Positions 15,953 through 25,368 of a stretch of 64,000 bases of DNA are shown piece after piece. The stretch spans positions 90,577 through 154,576 of the forward strand of contig CAVSZI010000020.1 in the NCBI GenBank assembly GCA_963732345.1. Direction: 5' to 3'. The stretch is from Bog-532 sp963732345. Lineage in GTDB: Bacteria > Actinomycetota > Actinomycetes > Streptosporangiales > Streptosporangiaceae. Every line of letters starts with the position of its first letter. The stretch's first letter is position 1. A program made the position numbers and the translations under genes. The notes below the pieces were generated by a model. That model was not told where the DNA came from and did not search any database. It saw only the letters and a list, made by a program, of their open reading frames with translations.

Positions 15953-17908
15953 TTAGCTGATGGGCGGCAGAACCTGGTTCGTGTCCAGGACCGGCCGGAA
16001 CGGGTCGCCCCGTTCGGCCAGGCGATCGAACACGTCGCGGATCGTGAAGCCGTCCGGCCGCAGCGAGGGATCGTCCAGCTCGTCCCAGTCGATGGGCACG
16101 GAGACCGGGGCGCCCGCCGAAGGACGCGGGCTGTACGGCGCGACCAGCGTCTTGTGCCCGGCGTTCTGCGTGTAGTCCAGCCGGGCGTGCCCGCTGCGGT
16201 CACGCAGTTCCCACTTCCAGCTCACCAGCTCCGGGACCACGTCGCCCACGGCGCGTGAAACCTGCTCGACCCAGGCGGTGGTCTCCGCGGAGCTGGGACC
16301 GGGCGCGATCGGGATCCAGATCTGGATGCCGCGCCGGCCGGTGACCTTGGGCTGCCCGCGGACGCCGAGATGGTCCAGCGCCGTATGGTGCAGCCGGGCC
16401 AGGACCAGTACGTCGTCCCAGGAGGTGGCCTCACCGGGGTCGATGTCGATGAGCGCATACGTGGGGCGGTCCGGAGCGTCCGCGCGCGACGTCCAGGCAT
16501 GCCACTCCAGCGCGCCGAAGTTCGCTGCCCACACCAGCGCCGCAGGCTCATCCACCACCAGATAGGTGGTCGTCCGGCCCGCGCTGGCGCCGGGATTGTG
16601 CCAGCGGGGCAGCCAGTCGGGCGCGTGCGCGGGCAACTGCTTGTGCCAGAAGCCCTGGGTGCCCGCCCCGTTCGGGTAGCGGTTCATGTTCAGCGGCCGA
16701 CCCGCGAGGTAGGGCAGGATGACCGGCGCGATCCGCGCGGCGTACGCGATGAACTCGCTCTTGGTCACCGGCTGCTCGCCGGGGCGGGCCGGGAAAAGTT
16801 CCTTGTCCAGGTTGGTCAGCCGCAGACGGCGCCCGAAAACGTCCCAGGTGCCGCCCGATCCGAGCGTGTCCAGCGCGGCGAGTTCCCCGCCGGAGGGCGG
16901 TTCCCAGTTCTTGTCCTGGCCGGGCCTGCCCTTGCCCTGGCCGGGCTCGTTCTTGCCCTGGCCGGGCTCGTTCTTGCCCTGGCCGGGCTCGTCCTCGCCG
17001 TCCCCGGAGCCGCCCTTCCCCTGGCCGCCGGACCCGACGATGGTCCGGCGGGTGCTCCGCGCGCGGCCGCCCGGGGCCACGCCGGAGGGATTCACCGCGA
17101 CCGACGCCTCGGCCGGCGGCAGGTCAGACCGCCACATCCGGTCCGGAGCCGCTTTGACCTCATCGTTGGTGCGCCCGCTCAGCACCGACTCCGGGTGATC
17201 CTCCGGATTCCAGCCCTTGACGGCGTACTCGTCGTGCTTGTGCAGCAGCAGCCACTGCTCCTTACCGGAACGGTCCGGCTCGCCCCGCCGCACCAGGATG
17301 AACCGGCCGCGCAGCTTCTGCCCGTGAAGGTCGGCGTGAAAATCACCGGCCGCCACCGCGGCCGCCGGGTCGTCCGTCGCGTGCGGCTCCCACGTCCCGG
17401 TGTCCCACACGATCACGTCGCCGCCGCCATACTGCCCGGACGGGATGACCCCCTCGAAGTTCAGGTACTCGATGGGATGATCCTCGACGTGGATGGCCGC
17501 GTGCCGGACGTCCGGGTCCAGGGTCGGCCCCTTCGGCACGGCCCAGCTCACCAGCACGCCGTCGATCTCGAACCGCAGGTCGTAGTGCAGCCGCCGCGCC
17601 CGGTGCCGCTGCACGACAAACCGCGGGCCGCCGGGCTTCCCGCCGGGCCCCGCGCTCTGGGTGCGGGTCCGCGGGCCGCCGGGCTTTCCCGGCGGCTCCG
17701 GCGTCTGCGTGAAATCGCGCTTCTCCTCGTACGGCGCCAGCCGTTTCCCGGCCGCCTCGCGGGCCGGCTTCCGCGCCGTCTTGCGGGGGGCGGCGGGCTT
17801 CTGCGCCGCCTTCCCGCGAGCCGCCGGCTTCTGCGCGGCGGCCTTCTGCGGGGCCTCCTCCCGAGCCGCCGGCTTCTGCGCGGCGGAGGCTTTCCTGGAC
17901 GCCGCCAT
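15953..17908 (-). CDS. ligD: LigD-type protein: 3'-phosphoesterase plus polymerase domains
   Basis: A 651-residue NHEJ protein without the ATP-dependent ligase domain. An Ala/Lys/Pro-rich N-terminus (about 65 residues, repeated AAQKPAAR-like blocks) is followed by the phosphoesterase domain, about residues 95-240, with HYDLRFEIDGVLVSWAVPKG and FEGVIPSGQYGGGDV. A linker of about 110 residues carries three NEPGQGK/DEPGQGK heptads. The primase-like polymerase domain, about residues 370-650, has the catalytic LIDIDPG. In family members these domains trim and fill broken ends together with Ku; no ku gene is in the window. The ATG at 17908 follows AGGGGGAA; a GTG 6 nt upstream is also possible. Confidence 0.85.
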   Translation of the reverse strand: MAASRKASAAQKPAAREEAPQKAAAQKPAARGKAAQKPAAPRKTARKPAREAAGKRLAPYEEKRDFTQTPEPPGKPGGPRTRTQSAGPGGKPGGPRFVVQRHRARRLHYDLRFEIDGVLVSWAVPKGPTLDPDVRHAAIHVEDHPIEYLNFEGVIPSGQYGGGDVIVWDTGTWEPHATDDPAAAVAAGDFHADLHGQKLRGRFILVRRGEPDRSGKEQWLLLHKHDEYAVKGWNPEDHPESVLSGRTNDEVKAAPDRMWRSDLPPAEASVAVNPSGVAPGGRARSTRRTIVGSGGQGKGGSGDGEDEPGQGKNEPGQGKNEPGQGKGRPGQDKNWEPPSGGELAALDTLGSGGTWDVFGRRLRLTNLDKELFPARPGEQPVTKSEFIAYAARIAPVILPYLAGRPLNMNRYPNGAGTQGFWHKQLPAHAPDWLPRWHNPGASAGRTTTYLVVDEPAALVWAANFGALEWHAWTSRADAPDRPTYALIDIDPGEATSWDDVLVLARLHHTALDHLGVRGQPKVTGRRGIQIWIPIAPGPSSAETTAWVEQVSRAVGDVVPELVSWKWELRDRSGHARLDYTQNAGHKTLVAPYSPRPSAGAPVSVPIDWDELDDPSLRPDGFTIRDVFDRLAERGDPFRPVLDTNQVLPPIS

Positions 17909-18234
17909 GCACACACCGTTCCCCCTGGCGCCCCGCTCACACGCCTGCCAGATACGCCCTGGCCGGCACGGGCCCGGACCCGGGCCGGGAGGCGCGGCGA
18001 CCTGCCACCCGGCGCATCGGCGCGGGTCTGCACTTCCCGGGGAGACCGCGACCGCGACGCCACCCTTGGCGCCGTCTTCACCCTGCACTGCAGGCTGCTC
18101 GAGGGGCTGAACGTTACGGATTTCCGGCTCGGGAAGGCGTACGGGCTCGGCCGCGCGCTCGCGGAAACGGCGCTGGTCCCGGCGGCGTCGGGGACGGGTG
18201 ACGCCGACCCCGGCCGAGACGGAGATGCCCGCCG

Positions 18235-18963
18235 CTACTTGAAAATGTTGACCGCCCGCGCGATGACCAGGGCAACGGTCACGATCGACACGCCGGCCTG
18301 CAGCGCCATGGCGCCTTTGGCCCAACGGGACAGCGGCATGACATCGGTCGGGCTGAAGGCGGCGGCATTGGTGAACGACAGGTACAAGTAGTCACCGAAG
18401 GCCGGTTCCCAGTCCGGTGGGGCCATACTGGGACTGGCCATCTGCACGAACTGGAAATCAGGGTAGAGGTGAGTCGCGTTGGCCCGGGCCAGCGGTCCGC
18501 CACGGTCGAACTCCCAGTACCACAGGCCGAAGATGATCACGTTCGTGAGCCAGATGACCCCGCCGGAGATCAGCAGCGGGGGCGCGGCGCTCCCTTCGGT
18601 CCCACGGGCCAGCCCGACCACCAGACTGCCGGCCGACCAGGCGTTGGCCAGGCTGAGGACGCCGACCAAGGAGAGGGCCAGCCAGCGGAGCACCCGTGAT
18701 TCGCGGTCGATACGGTGGGGATTGAGTACCGTCAGCATCACGAATATCGCCCCCTCCAGGACCGGCAGCAGCCAGGTCGGCCGGAACAGCACCAGCCTGC
18801 CGGGCAGCGGCAGCTGCAGGCAGATCGCGGCCACGACCGCGACGGCCACGTGCCAGCGGGGCTCACCCTCGGTGACTCGCTTCCACGCCGGGATAACGGC
18901 CTTCCGGAACTCCGGGGCCACCGATCGGTCCCCGGCGGCGGCCAGCCGCTCGAGCGCCGACAT
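18235..18963 (-). CDS. Integral membrane protein, DUF1345-like
   Basis: A 242-residue membrane protein with about six hydrophobic segments. Its C-terminal DYLYLSFTNAAAFSPTDVMP followed by a last helix is the mark of DUF1345-like proteins, whose pore-like segment recalls two-helix potassium channels; transport function is unproven. Recognisable coding continues in frame upstream of the ATG (GYADVLKGIRALHDR) to about 19070 without a standard start codon. The real start may therefore be further upstream, or the 5' end may be damaged. Confidence 0.65.
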   Translation of the reverse strand: MSALERLAAAGDRSVAPEFRKAVIPAWKRVTEGEPRWHVAVAVVAAICLQLPLPGRLVLFRPTWLLPVLEGAIFVMLTVLNPHRIDRESRVLRWLALSLVGVLSLANAWSAGSLVVGLARGTEGSAAPPLLISGGVIWLTNVIIFGLWYWEFDRGGPLARANATHLYPDFQFVQMASPSMAPPDWEPAFGDYLYLSFTNAAAFSPTDVMPLSRWAKGAMALQAGVSIVTVALVIARAVNIFK

Positions 18964-19086
18964 CCGGTCGTGCAGCGCACGGATGCCCTTGAGGACGTCC
19001 GCATACCCGTCGTTATGGCCCGCGGGGCGGTCGCCGCCGCTGGCTGAGCCCCGCGGAACGCCCGGGCCGGCTCGCTGCTATCTGGC

Positions 19087-19260
19087 ATGACACCAGTGTG
19101 GCCCGTGGCGGCGGCTCAGCCGTCTAACTGGGCCCTGGCCCGGCTGCTCGACGTGGCGGGGGAACCGTACGACATCCCGCGTGCAATCTGCGTCCACGAG
19201 GAGGACAACGACGTGCTGTGGAAGCACGTCGATCCCGAGGCCGGTGCCAAAGGCCACCCT
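19087..19260 (+). pseudogene. Fragment of a copper amine oxidase
   Basis: An isolated stretch of about 35 residues (GEPYDIPRAICVHEEDND, then VLWKHVD) matches the ICxHEEDxGxLWKHxD signature of copper-containing amine oxidases. No TPQ-site tyrosine, copper-ligand histidines or other family sequence is found on either side. It starts with an ATG but is far too short for the roughly 640-residue enzyme. Read as a leftover from a deleted gene. Confidence 0.5.
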
Positions 19261-19302
19261 CGCCGTGACGGCCCGGGCCGGCCCCGTGACGGTCCGGCGT
19301 GG

Positions 19303-20655
19303 TCAGTCGCACAGGCCAGCTTGACGCCTGATCGCCGCCAGCAGGCGCCGGTGCTCGGGGTTCAGCCCGCCGGAGTGCGGACCGGCGATCACCGCGGAAC
19401 GCGCCAGCGTCTGGGCGGGTGCGGCCTGCAAGGTCACGTCCAGCAGTGACCAGGACAGATCATCCAGTGCGCCGCGGATCGTGTCCGGATTCTCGGTCAT
19501 GGCGCAGACGTCCTCAAGCTCGGCCAGCAGCTTGCCGGGCAGCGGGTCACACCGCATCTCGAGCGGGAACGCGTCCACCTTGTCGCAAGGCGCCTCGGTC
19601 GCCCGCGCGGCCTCGAAGGAGTTCATCAGCGGGCTCACGTCGCCCGCGGTCAATGGGTCGTAGAGCCCCGGGAAACAGATCTCCTCGTAACCACGGTCGT
19701 ACCCGCTGATGTAGATCGGGGTCGCCGACCCCGTGCTGGCCAGGACGCCGACGGCGAGATCCAGCAGGTTGACCGGCCAGCCAAGGTCGGTGATGGAGTA
19801 GATGCGGAACGAGCCGCGTACCGCGCCAAGGCCGGCGATCAGCAGCAGCTGAGCCGACTCCATGGCCGACTGGATGTAGAACGCTATCTCCGTGCTGTGC
19901 AGGCGGACCACGCCGCCGCCCCGCGCCCACTCATACAGCCGGTGCAAGATGATCGAGTTGTCGACGACGTGCGTGAACCGTCCGGCCGAACAGCGCATGT
20001 CGCCCGTTGCGCTGACCGAAGCGATCCACTCCGCGGCCCGCTTCGAGGCGGCGTACACGTCAGGCGAATACGGCCGCAGCGCCTTACCGGTCGACGCGCA
20101 GACCACCTGAGAAACGCCCGCATCGGCAGCCACGGCGAGCACGTTGCGTGTGCCCAGCACATTCGTGGTGACCGTACGGTGCACTTCGAGTTCGGCGAGA
20201 CCCGGGTTGCGCTGCGCCGCGACGTGGAACACGACGTCCGGCCGGACGGCCTGGACCAGTCCCTCGATGCGCTCGCGGTCCCGGACGTCGCCTTCCAGGT
20301 ATTCGGCGCCGGGCAGCCGTGAGTGCCCGGTGGTGAGACCGCGGCTCACGCTGACGAGCCGCCTGGGTCCCACCTTGGCGAGCTGGCCCATCAGGGCCGA
20401 GCCGATGCACCCCGTTCCGCCGGTCACCAGGACGGTCGCATCCCGCAGCCAGTCGATCAGCAAGCCGTCGGGAAGGCAAAGGGTCCGTTGCGTTATCGCC
20501 TGGAACCGCGCGTACTCCTCCCCGGCACCACCCTTGGCCGCGATGAGCTGCCCAGTGAGATCCTGCAGCTCCTCGATCACGGCCGGCCCAAGGCTCTCCT
20601 GGCCGGGCGGCGCAGCGGCGCGCATCCTCTCAATGATCTCCCGCTCGGTCCCCAT
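19303..20655 (-). CDS. NAD-dependent epimerase/dehydratase (polysaccharide-biosynthesis type)
   Basis: A 450-residue protein. A helical N-terminal extension of about 70 residues precedes a Rossmann domain with VTGGTGCIGSALMGQL. DVVFHVAAQRNPGLAE and a YAASK-type catalytic Tyr/Lys follow. The fold resembles extended SDR enzymes that alter nucleotide sugars (Polysacc_synt_2 group). The N-terminal extension and the C-terminal 150 residues are unusual; the substrate is unknown. ATG at 20655 with GGGGAGGAG 8 nt upstream. Confidence 0.75.
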   Translation of the reverse strand: MGTEREIIERMRAAAPPGQESLGPAVIEELQDLTGQLIAAKGGAGEEYARFQAITQRTLCLPDGLLIDWLRDATVLVTGGTGCIGSALMGQLAKVGPRRLVSVSRGLTTGHSRLPGAEYLEGDVRDRERIEGLVQAVRPDVVFHVAAQRNPGLAELEVHRTVTTNVLGTRNVLAVAADAGVSQVVCASTGKALRPYSPDVYAASKRAAEWIASVSATGDMRCSAGRFTHVVDNSIILHRLYEWARGGGVVRLHSTEIAFYIQSAMESAQLLLIAGLGAVRGSFRIYSITDLGWPVNLLDLAVGVLASTGSATPIYISGYDRGYEEICFPGLYDPLTAGDVSPLMNSFEAARATEAPCDKVDAFPLEMRCDPLPGKLLAELEDVCAMTENPDTIRGALDDLSWSLLDVTLQAAPAQTLARSAVIAGPHSGGLNPEHRRLLAAIRRQAGLCD

Positions 20656-20895
20656 GCATGGACTCCTCCCCAGACAATCGCCGCGCCAGGCCGCCTGACC
20701 GCGGGTGGTCCTGTCCTGGTCGCCCCGAGCCTGACCAGTGAGCCAGCCGTCGCGCCACGATGCTCGCTGTTGATGTCCCGGATGCTGAGACACCTCTGTC
20801 CGTTCACCTCTGCCAGCAGGTTTTGGGCCCTTGCCCATCACCCGAAAGCTTCCCCGTTCAGCCTTCGGTTACTGTCTTTGACTCCCCTGCATGAG

Positions 20896-21104
20896 TGTCG
20901 GTTTACAAAACCCGACATGAAACAGATTTGTTAACAAACCGTAATATCCCCTCATCACACGGTAGTTAAAACTATAGCCGGACTCGTTCACCCTGTCTGC
21001 CCGGGCAGATTTGCGGCAAATGTCAACGTAACCGGTCAGCACATCAAAGGCTTGCGGCCAGCGGCGCGAGGGTGCGCGAGAGTCCGATACCGGCTCTTAA
21101 GAGC
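20896..21104. promoter_or_regulatory. Palindrome-rich intergenic regulatory region
   Basis: The 560-bp gap between the divergent epimerase and HAD genes has no coding signal. It holds four inverted repeats: TGTCGG-N10-CCGACA at 20896-20917, TTTGTTAACAAA at 20927-20938, ATTTGCGGCAAAT at 21009-21021 and GCTCTTAAGAGC at 21093-21104. The stretch around 20900-20975 is strikingly AT-rich. These look like operators or structured DNA sites; no regulator can be named. Confidence 0.45.
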
Positions 21105-21215
21105 GGGCGGAGAATGTGCACAGAGCAATGCGCGCGCATGCCCGCCGGCCGCCATGCTGGCCCCGTCCCCGGCGGCCCCATGTTACGGGCCCGGGTGCCG
21201 GGGAAAGTATTGCCC

Positions 21216-21923
21216 GTGGACGTGGAGATCATAGCGTTTGACGTGTTCGGCACACTGGTCGACTGGCACACGAGCATCGCGGCCGCACTCGCCGAGGTGG
21301 GCGGCCGGGCCGGGATCGACGCCGACTGGGCGGCCCTGGCCAGCGCATGGCGCGCGCGCTACCGGCCTACCCTCGCCCGGGTGGTGGCCGGCGAGCTGCC
21401 GTTCGAATCGCTGGATGCCCTGCACCGCATGATGCTCGACGAGCTGGCCGCCGACGGCGGGCCCGGCGGGCCGCTCCAGGCGCTGAGCGACGCGGACCGC
21501 GACGAGCTGGTCCGGGCGTGGCACCGCCTCCGGCCGTGGCCGGACTCCGTGCCCGCTCTCACCAAGCTACGGGAACACCACATCCTCACCCCGCTGTCCA
21601 ACGGCGGGATGGGCCTGCTGACCAGGCTGGCCCGGGCGGCGGGCCTCCCGTTCGACTGCATCCTGTCCGCCGAGCTGGCCGGGACCTACAAGCCGGATCC
21701 GCGGGTGTACCGCCTCGTGTCCCGGTACCTGGACGTGCCACCGGATCGGGTCCTGATGGTGGCGTGCCATCCGGATGATCTGGAAGCGGCCGCCCGTGAG
21801 GGCCTGCGGACCGGCTTTATCCCGCGGCCCCGGGAGTGGGGCCCGGACGGGACGGCGCCTCCTCCCCCGGACGACGTGGACGTGGCGGCGGGCGATCTGC
21901 TCTCCCTGGCCGCGCTGATCTGA
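21216..21923 (+). CDS. HAD-superfamily hydrolase, haloacid dehalogenase type II-like
   Basis: A 235-residue HAD hydrolase. Motif I is FDVFGTLVDW with the nucleophile Asp, motif II is LTPLSNGG, and the motif III Lys lies in TYKPDPRVYRLV. A C-terminal acidic region follows (ACHPDDLEAA). The layout fits L-2-haloacid dehalogenase relatives, but many have other phosphatase substrates. The GTG at 21216 has GGGGAAAG 8 nt upstream and starts directly before family sequence, so it is preferred over far-upstream ATGs. Confidence 0.85.
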   Translation: MDVEIIAFDVFGTLVDWHTSIAAALAEVGGRAGIDADWAALASAWRARYRPTLARVVAGELPFESLDALHRMMLDELAADGGPGGPLQALSDADRDELVRAWHRLRPWPDSVPALTKLREHHILTPLSNGGMGLLTRLARAAGLPFDCILSAELAGTYKPDPRVYRLVSRYLDVPPDRVLMVACHPDDLEAAAREGLRTGFIPRPREWGPDGTAPPPPDDVDVAAGDLLSLAALI

Positions 21924-22188
21924 CCTGGGCTGATCCCCGCCGAAAGTCCCAGGACGAGATGGGTTACCGGCCGCCGCAGCGGGAAGCTGGGTAGGTGTGG
22001 ACAAGGGATGCCGGCGGGGTGACCAGGGACCAGGCCCGTCTGGCTCCGCACGGCGACACGGTATCCACTGCGGACGGGGCGACGTGGTGTCGTGGGGAGT
22101 GCCCCAGTGCGCCGCGACGGGCGCCCGCCCCCGGCGCGCATGACGGAAGGCTCACCCGCAGCGCGCAGCAGCAAAGGGAGGAAGAGGA

Positions 22189-23709
22189 GTGACTCAAGAC
22201 CAGACCCTTCGGACCACCACGGACGCCGGTGCGCCGGTCGAGAGCGACGAGCTTTCGCTCACCGTCGGTCCCGACGGCCCGATTCTGCTCCAGGATCACT
22301 ACCTGATCGAGCAGATGGCGAACTTCAACCGGGAGCGCATCCCGGAGCGGCAGCCGCACGCCAAGGGCGGCGGCGCGTTCGGCCACTTCGAGACCACCAG
22401 TGATGTCAGCCGGCACACGAAGGCGGCGCTGTTCCAGCCCGGGACCCGGACCGAGACGCTGATCCGCTTCTCCACCGTGGCGGGGGAGCGGGGCAGCCCG
22501 GATACCTGGCGTGACCCGCGCGGGTTCTCGCTGAAGTTCTACACCTCCGACGGCAACTACAACATGGTCGGGAACAACACCCCGGTGTTCTTCGTCCGGG
22601 ATCCGATGAAGTTCCAGCACTTCATCCGCTCGCAGAAGCGCCGCGCGGACAACAATCTGCGCGACCATGACATGCAGTGGGACTTCTGGACCCTGTTCCC
22701 GGAATCGGCGCACCAGGTGACCTGGCTGATGGGCGACCGCGGCATCCCGCGCACCTGGCGGCACATGAACGGCTACACCTCCCACACCTACATGTGGGTC
22801 AACGCCGCGGATGAGAAGTTCTGGGTGAAGTACCACTTCAAGACCGACCAGGGGATCGAGTTCTTCACCCAGGATGAGGCCGACCAGATGGCCGCCGCCG
22901 ACACCGACTACCACCAGCGTGACCTGTACCAGGCAATCGAGAGCGGGGACTATCCGTCCTGGACGCTGAAGGTGCAGATCATGCCGTATGAGGAGGCCAG
23001 GACCTACCGGTTCAACCCGTTCGACCTGACCAAGGTGTGGCCGCACGCCGACTACCCGCTGATCGAGGTCGGGAAGCTGACCCTGGACCGGAACGTGGCC
23101 GATTACCACACCGAGATCGAGCAGGCCGCGTTCGAGCCGAACAACCTGGTCCCCGGCATCACCTTGTCTCCGGACAAGATGCTGCTGGCCCGCGGGTTCT
23201 CCTACTCTGACGCGCACCGCGCCCGGCTCGGCGTGAACTACAAGCAGATCCCGGTCAACTCGCCGAGAGTCCCCGTGCACAGCTACAGCAAGGACGGGGC
23301 CATGCGCATCCACAACGTGTCCGACCCCGTGTACGCCCCGAACTCCAAGGGCGGCCCGCAGGCTGACAGCGAGCACTTCCAGCCGGTCGGCTGGCACGCC
23401 GACGGCGACATGGTACGGGCGGCCTACACCCTGCGCGAGCAGGACGACGACTGGGGCCAGGCCGGCACCATGGTCCGCGAGGTGCTGGACGACGCCGCCC
23501 GCGAACGGCTCGTGACCAACGTCGTCGCTCACCTGCTCAACGGGGTGACCGAGCCCGTCCTGGTGCGTGCCTTCGAGTACTGGCACAACGTGGACAAGAA
23601 TCTCGGCGACAAGATCGAGCAAGGCGTCCGCGCCAAACAGGGCGAGAAAGACCCCAAGGCCGCCGGGCAGGCCAACTCCGCCCGCAGCAGCAGGCGGGCC
23701 AAAGCCTAG
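22189..23709 (+). CDS. katA: Heme catalase (clade 3, KatA type)
   Basis: A 506-residue monofunctional catalase that splits hydrogen peroxide. Family blocks are intact: ERQPHAKGGGAFGHFE with the distal His, RFSTVAGERGS, NMVGNNTPVFFVRDP with the distal Asn, and the proximal heme Tyr in RGFSYSDAHRARLG. The GTG start follows AAAGGGAGGAAGAG. A strong hairpin lies just downstream. It stands 370 bp before the methanol dehydrogenase gene; peroxide removal beside an alcohol-oxidation locus makes sense but shared regulation is not shown. Confidence 0.95.
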   Translation: MTQDQTLRTTTDAGAPVESDELSLTVGPDGPILLQDHYLIEQMANFNRERIPERQPHAKGGGAFGHFETTSDVSRHTKAALFQPGTRTETLIRFSTVAGERGSPDTWRDPRGFSLKFYTSDGNYNMVGNNTPVFFVRDPMKFQHFIRSQKRRADNNLRDHDMQWDFWTLFPESAHQVTWLMGDRGIPRTWRHMNGYTSHTYMWVNAADEKFWVKYHFKTDQGIEFFTQDEADQMAAADTDYHQRDLYQAIESGDYPSWTLKVQIMPYEEARTYRFNPFDLTKVWPHADYPLIEVGKLTLDRNVADYHTEIEQAAFEPNNLVPGITLSPDKMLLARGFSYSDAHRARLGVNYKQIPVNSPRVPVHSYSKDGAMRIHNVSDPVYAPNSKGGPQADSEHFQPVGWHADGDMVRAAYTLREQDDDWGQAGTMVREVLDDAARERLVTNVVAHLLNGVTEPVLVRAFEYWHNVDKNLGDKIEQGVRAKQGEKDPKAAGQANSARSSRRAKA

Positions 23710-23731
23710 CCAGCCATAGGCGGCTAAGCGC

Positions 23732-23766
23732 GCAGCCCGGCACGCCGTCACGGTGTGCCGGGCTGC
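23732..23766 (+). terminator. Strong hairpin after katA
   Basis: A perfect 12-bp stem (GCAGCCCGGCAC / GTGCCGGGCTGC) with an 11-nt loop lies 22 bp after the katA stop. No T-tract follows. The remaining 310 bp to the methanol dehydrogenase gene show no gene and should hold its promoter. Confidence 0.7.
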
Positions 23767-24075
23767 ACGCAGGCCTCGTAACGTAGCCCTTTGACGTCTT
23801 GCCCTCTCGCTGGTGCTCCAGGATCGCGGCCTCTATGTCACCGGCCGCGTTCAGCGGCGCGGACAAGGGCAAAAGCGCAGGGAGAGGTGGTCAGCCCACC
23901 TTCTGCACTCGACTGGCCGCCCGGCCGGCATCCGCACCTGTCCGTTCGGCTAGGTGCTCCCCTGCCATCGGCCGGTGCGGCGGCGCACGAACGGGGGGTT
24001 TGCCGTTCCCGTCCTCCCAGGGCGGCCGTGGGGCGCCTTATGGTCAGGCTAGCGGCACGCCTCAGGAGGTTTTCC

Positions 24076-25368
24076 ATGCAGGTTGATGAACTGCTCAAGC
24101 CCTTTCCCATCAAGGAGTTCCATCCGTTCCCCCGGGCGATGCTCGGCCCCGGTGCCCACGAGATGATCGGCCCGGAGGCACTGAAGATCGGTTTCCGGAA
24201 GACCCTGGTGATGACGACCGGCCTGCGCGGCAGCGACACCGTGCACAAGATCGTCGAATCCCTGCGCTACCACGGCCTGGAGGTCGTGGTCTACGACAAG
24301 GTCGAGTCGAACCCCAAGGACTACAACGTCATGGACGCCGTGACGATGTACCGGGACAACAGCTGCGACTCATTCGTGTCCATCGGCGGCGGCTCGGCGC
24401 ATGATGCCTGCAAGGGGGCCCGTATCTCGGTCGCCCATGATGGCCGCAGCGTCAACGAGTTCGAGGGGTTCAACAAGAGCGAGAACCCCAAGAACCCGCC
24501 GCACATCGCGGTGTCCACCACCGCCGGGACCGGGTCGGAAACCTCCTGGGCCTACGTCATCACCGATACCACCACCGACCCGGACCAGCCGCACAAGTAC
24601 GTGGCTTTCGACGATGCGTGCGTGACCACGCTGGCCATCGACGACCCGGTACTGTACTACGACTGCCCCCTCGACTACACCGCCCAATGCGGGTTCGACG
24701 TGCTGGCCCACGCCTCCGAGCCGTATGTGTCCCGGCTGAACTTCCCGCCGTCGCTGGGCAACGCGCTGTACGCCATCAAGCTGACCGCGGAGAACCTGTC
24801 CGCGGCGGTGTGGAACGGCCAGGACCTGCCCGGCCGCGAGGGCATGATGTACGCCCAGTACATCGCCGCCCAGGCGTTCAACTCTGGCGGCCTGGGCATC
24901 ATCCATTCGATCTCGCATGCCATCAGCGCCTTCTACGACACCCACCACGGGCTGAACAACGCCATCGCGCTGCCCCGGGTATGGGCGTTCAACATGCCGG
25001 TGGCCTACCAGCGGTTCGCTGATATCGCCGATCAGATGGGCGTCGATACCCACGGCATGACCGCCCCGCAGGCCGCCGACGCCGCGCTGGCCGCGGCCAT
25101 CCGGCTGCTGCGCGACGTGGGCATCCCCGAACGCTTCGTCGACGTCAAACAGGACTCCTACAGCAAGAGCCGCCTCGGCCTGGGCCCGACCAAGTTCTAC
25201 GAGAACGCGCCGGTGATCAAGGGCGACGCCGAGGACGTCGACCGCATCACCAAGCACGTCCTGGGCGACGCCTGCACGCCGGGCAACGCCAAGGAGTGCA
25301 CGTTCGAGACCGTCCGTCCGGTGGTGGCGCACAGCATGACCGGCGATCTGGACGACCTCCTCTCGTGA
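24076..25368 (+). CDS. mno: NDMA-dependent methanol dehydrogenase (iron-containing ADH family)
   Basis: A 430-residue enzyme of the type that oxidises methanol to formaldehyde in methylotrophic actinobacteria, with tightly bound NAD(H) and, in current models, mycofactocin as electron acceptor. Seen: GGGSAHD at residues 104-110 for nucleotide binding, STTAGTGSETS at 147-157, and metal ligand positions in GFDVLAHASEP (Asp208, His212) and GIIHSISHAI with HHG (His277, His281, His290/291). ATG with AGGAGG 7 nt upstream. The stop overlaps the GTG of the MoxR gene (GTGA), so four genes (mno, MoxR, VWA, mftM) form a coupled operon. Confidence 0.92.
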   Translation: MQVDELLKPFPIKEFHPFPRAMLGPGAHEMIGPEALKIGFRKTLVMTTGLRGSDTVHKIVESLRYHGLEVVVYDKVESNPKDYNVMDAVTMYRDNSCDSFVSIGGGSAHDACKGARISVAHDGRSVNEFEGFNKSENPKNPPHIAVSTTAGTGSETSWAYVITDTTTDPDQPHKYVAFDDACVTTLAIDDPVLYYDCPLDYTAQCGFDVLAHASEPYVSRLNFPPSLGNALYAIKLTAENLSAAVWNGQDLPGREGMMYAQYIAAQAFNSGGLGIIHSISHAISAFYDTHHGLNNAIALPRVWAFNMPVAYQRFADIADQMGVDTHGMTAPQAADAALAAAIRLLRDVGIPERFVDVKQDSYSKSRLGLGPTKFYENAPVIKGDAEDVDRITKHVLGDACTPGNAKECTFETVRPVVAHSMTGDLDDLLS

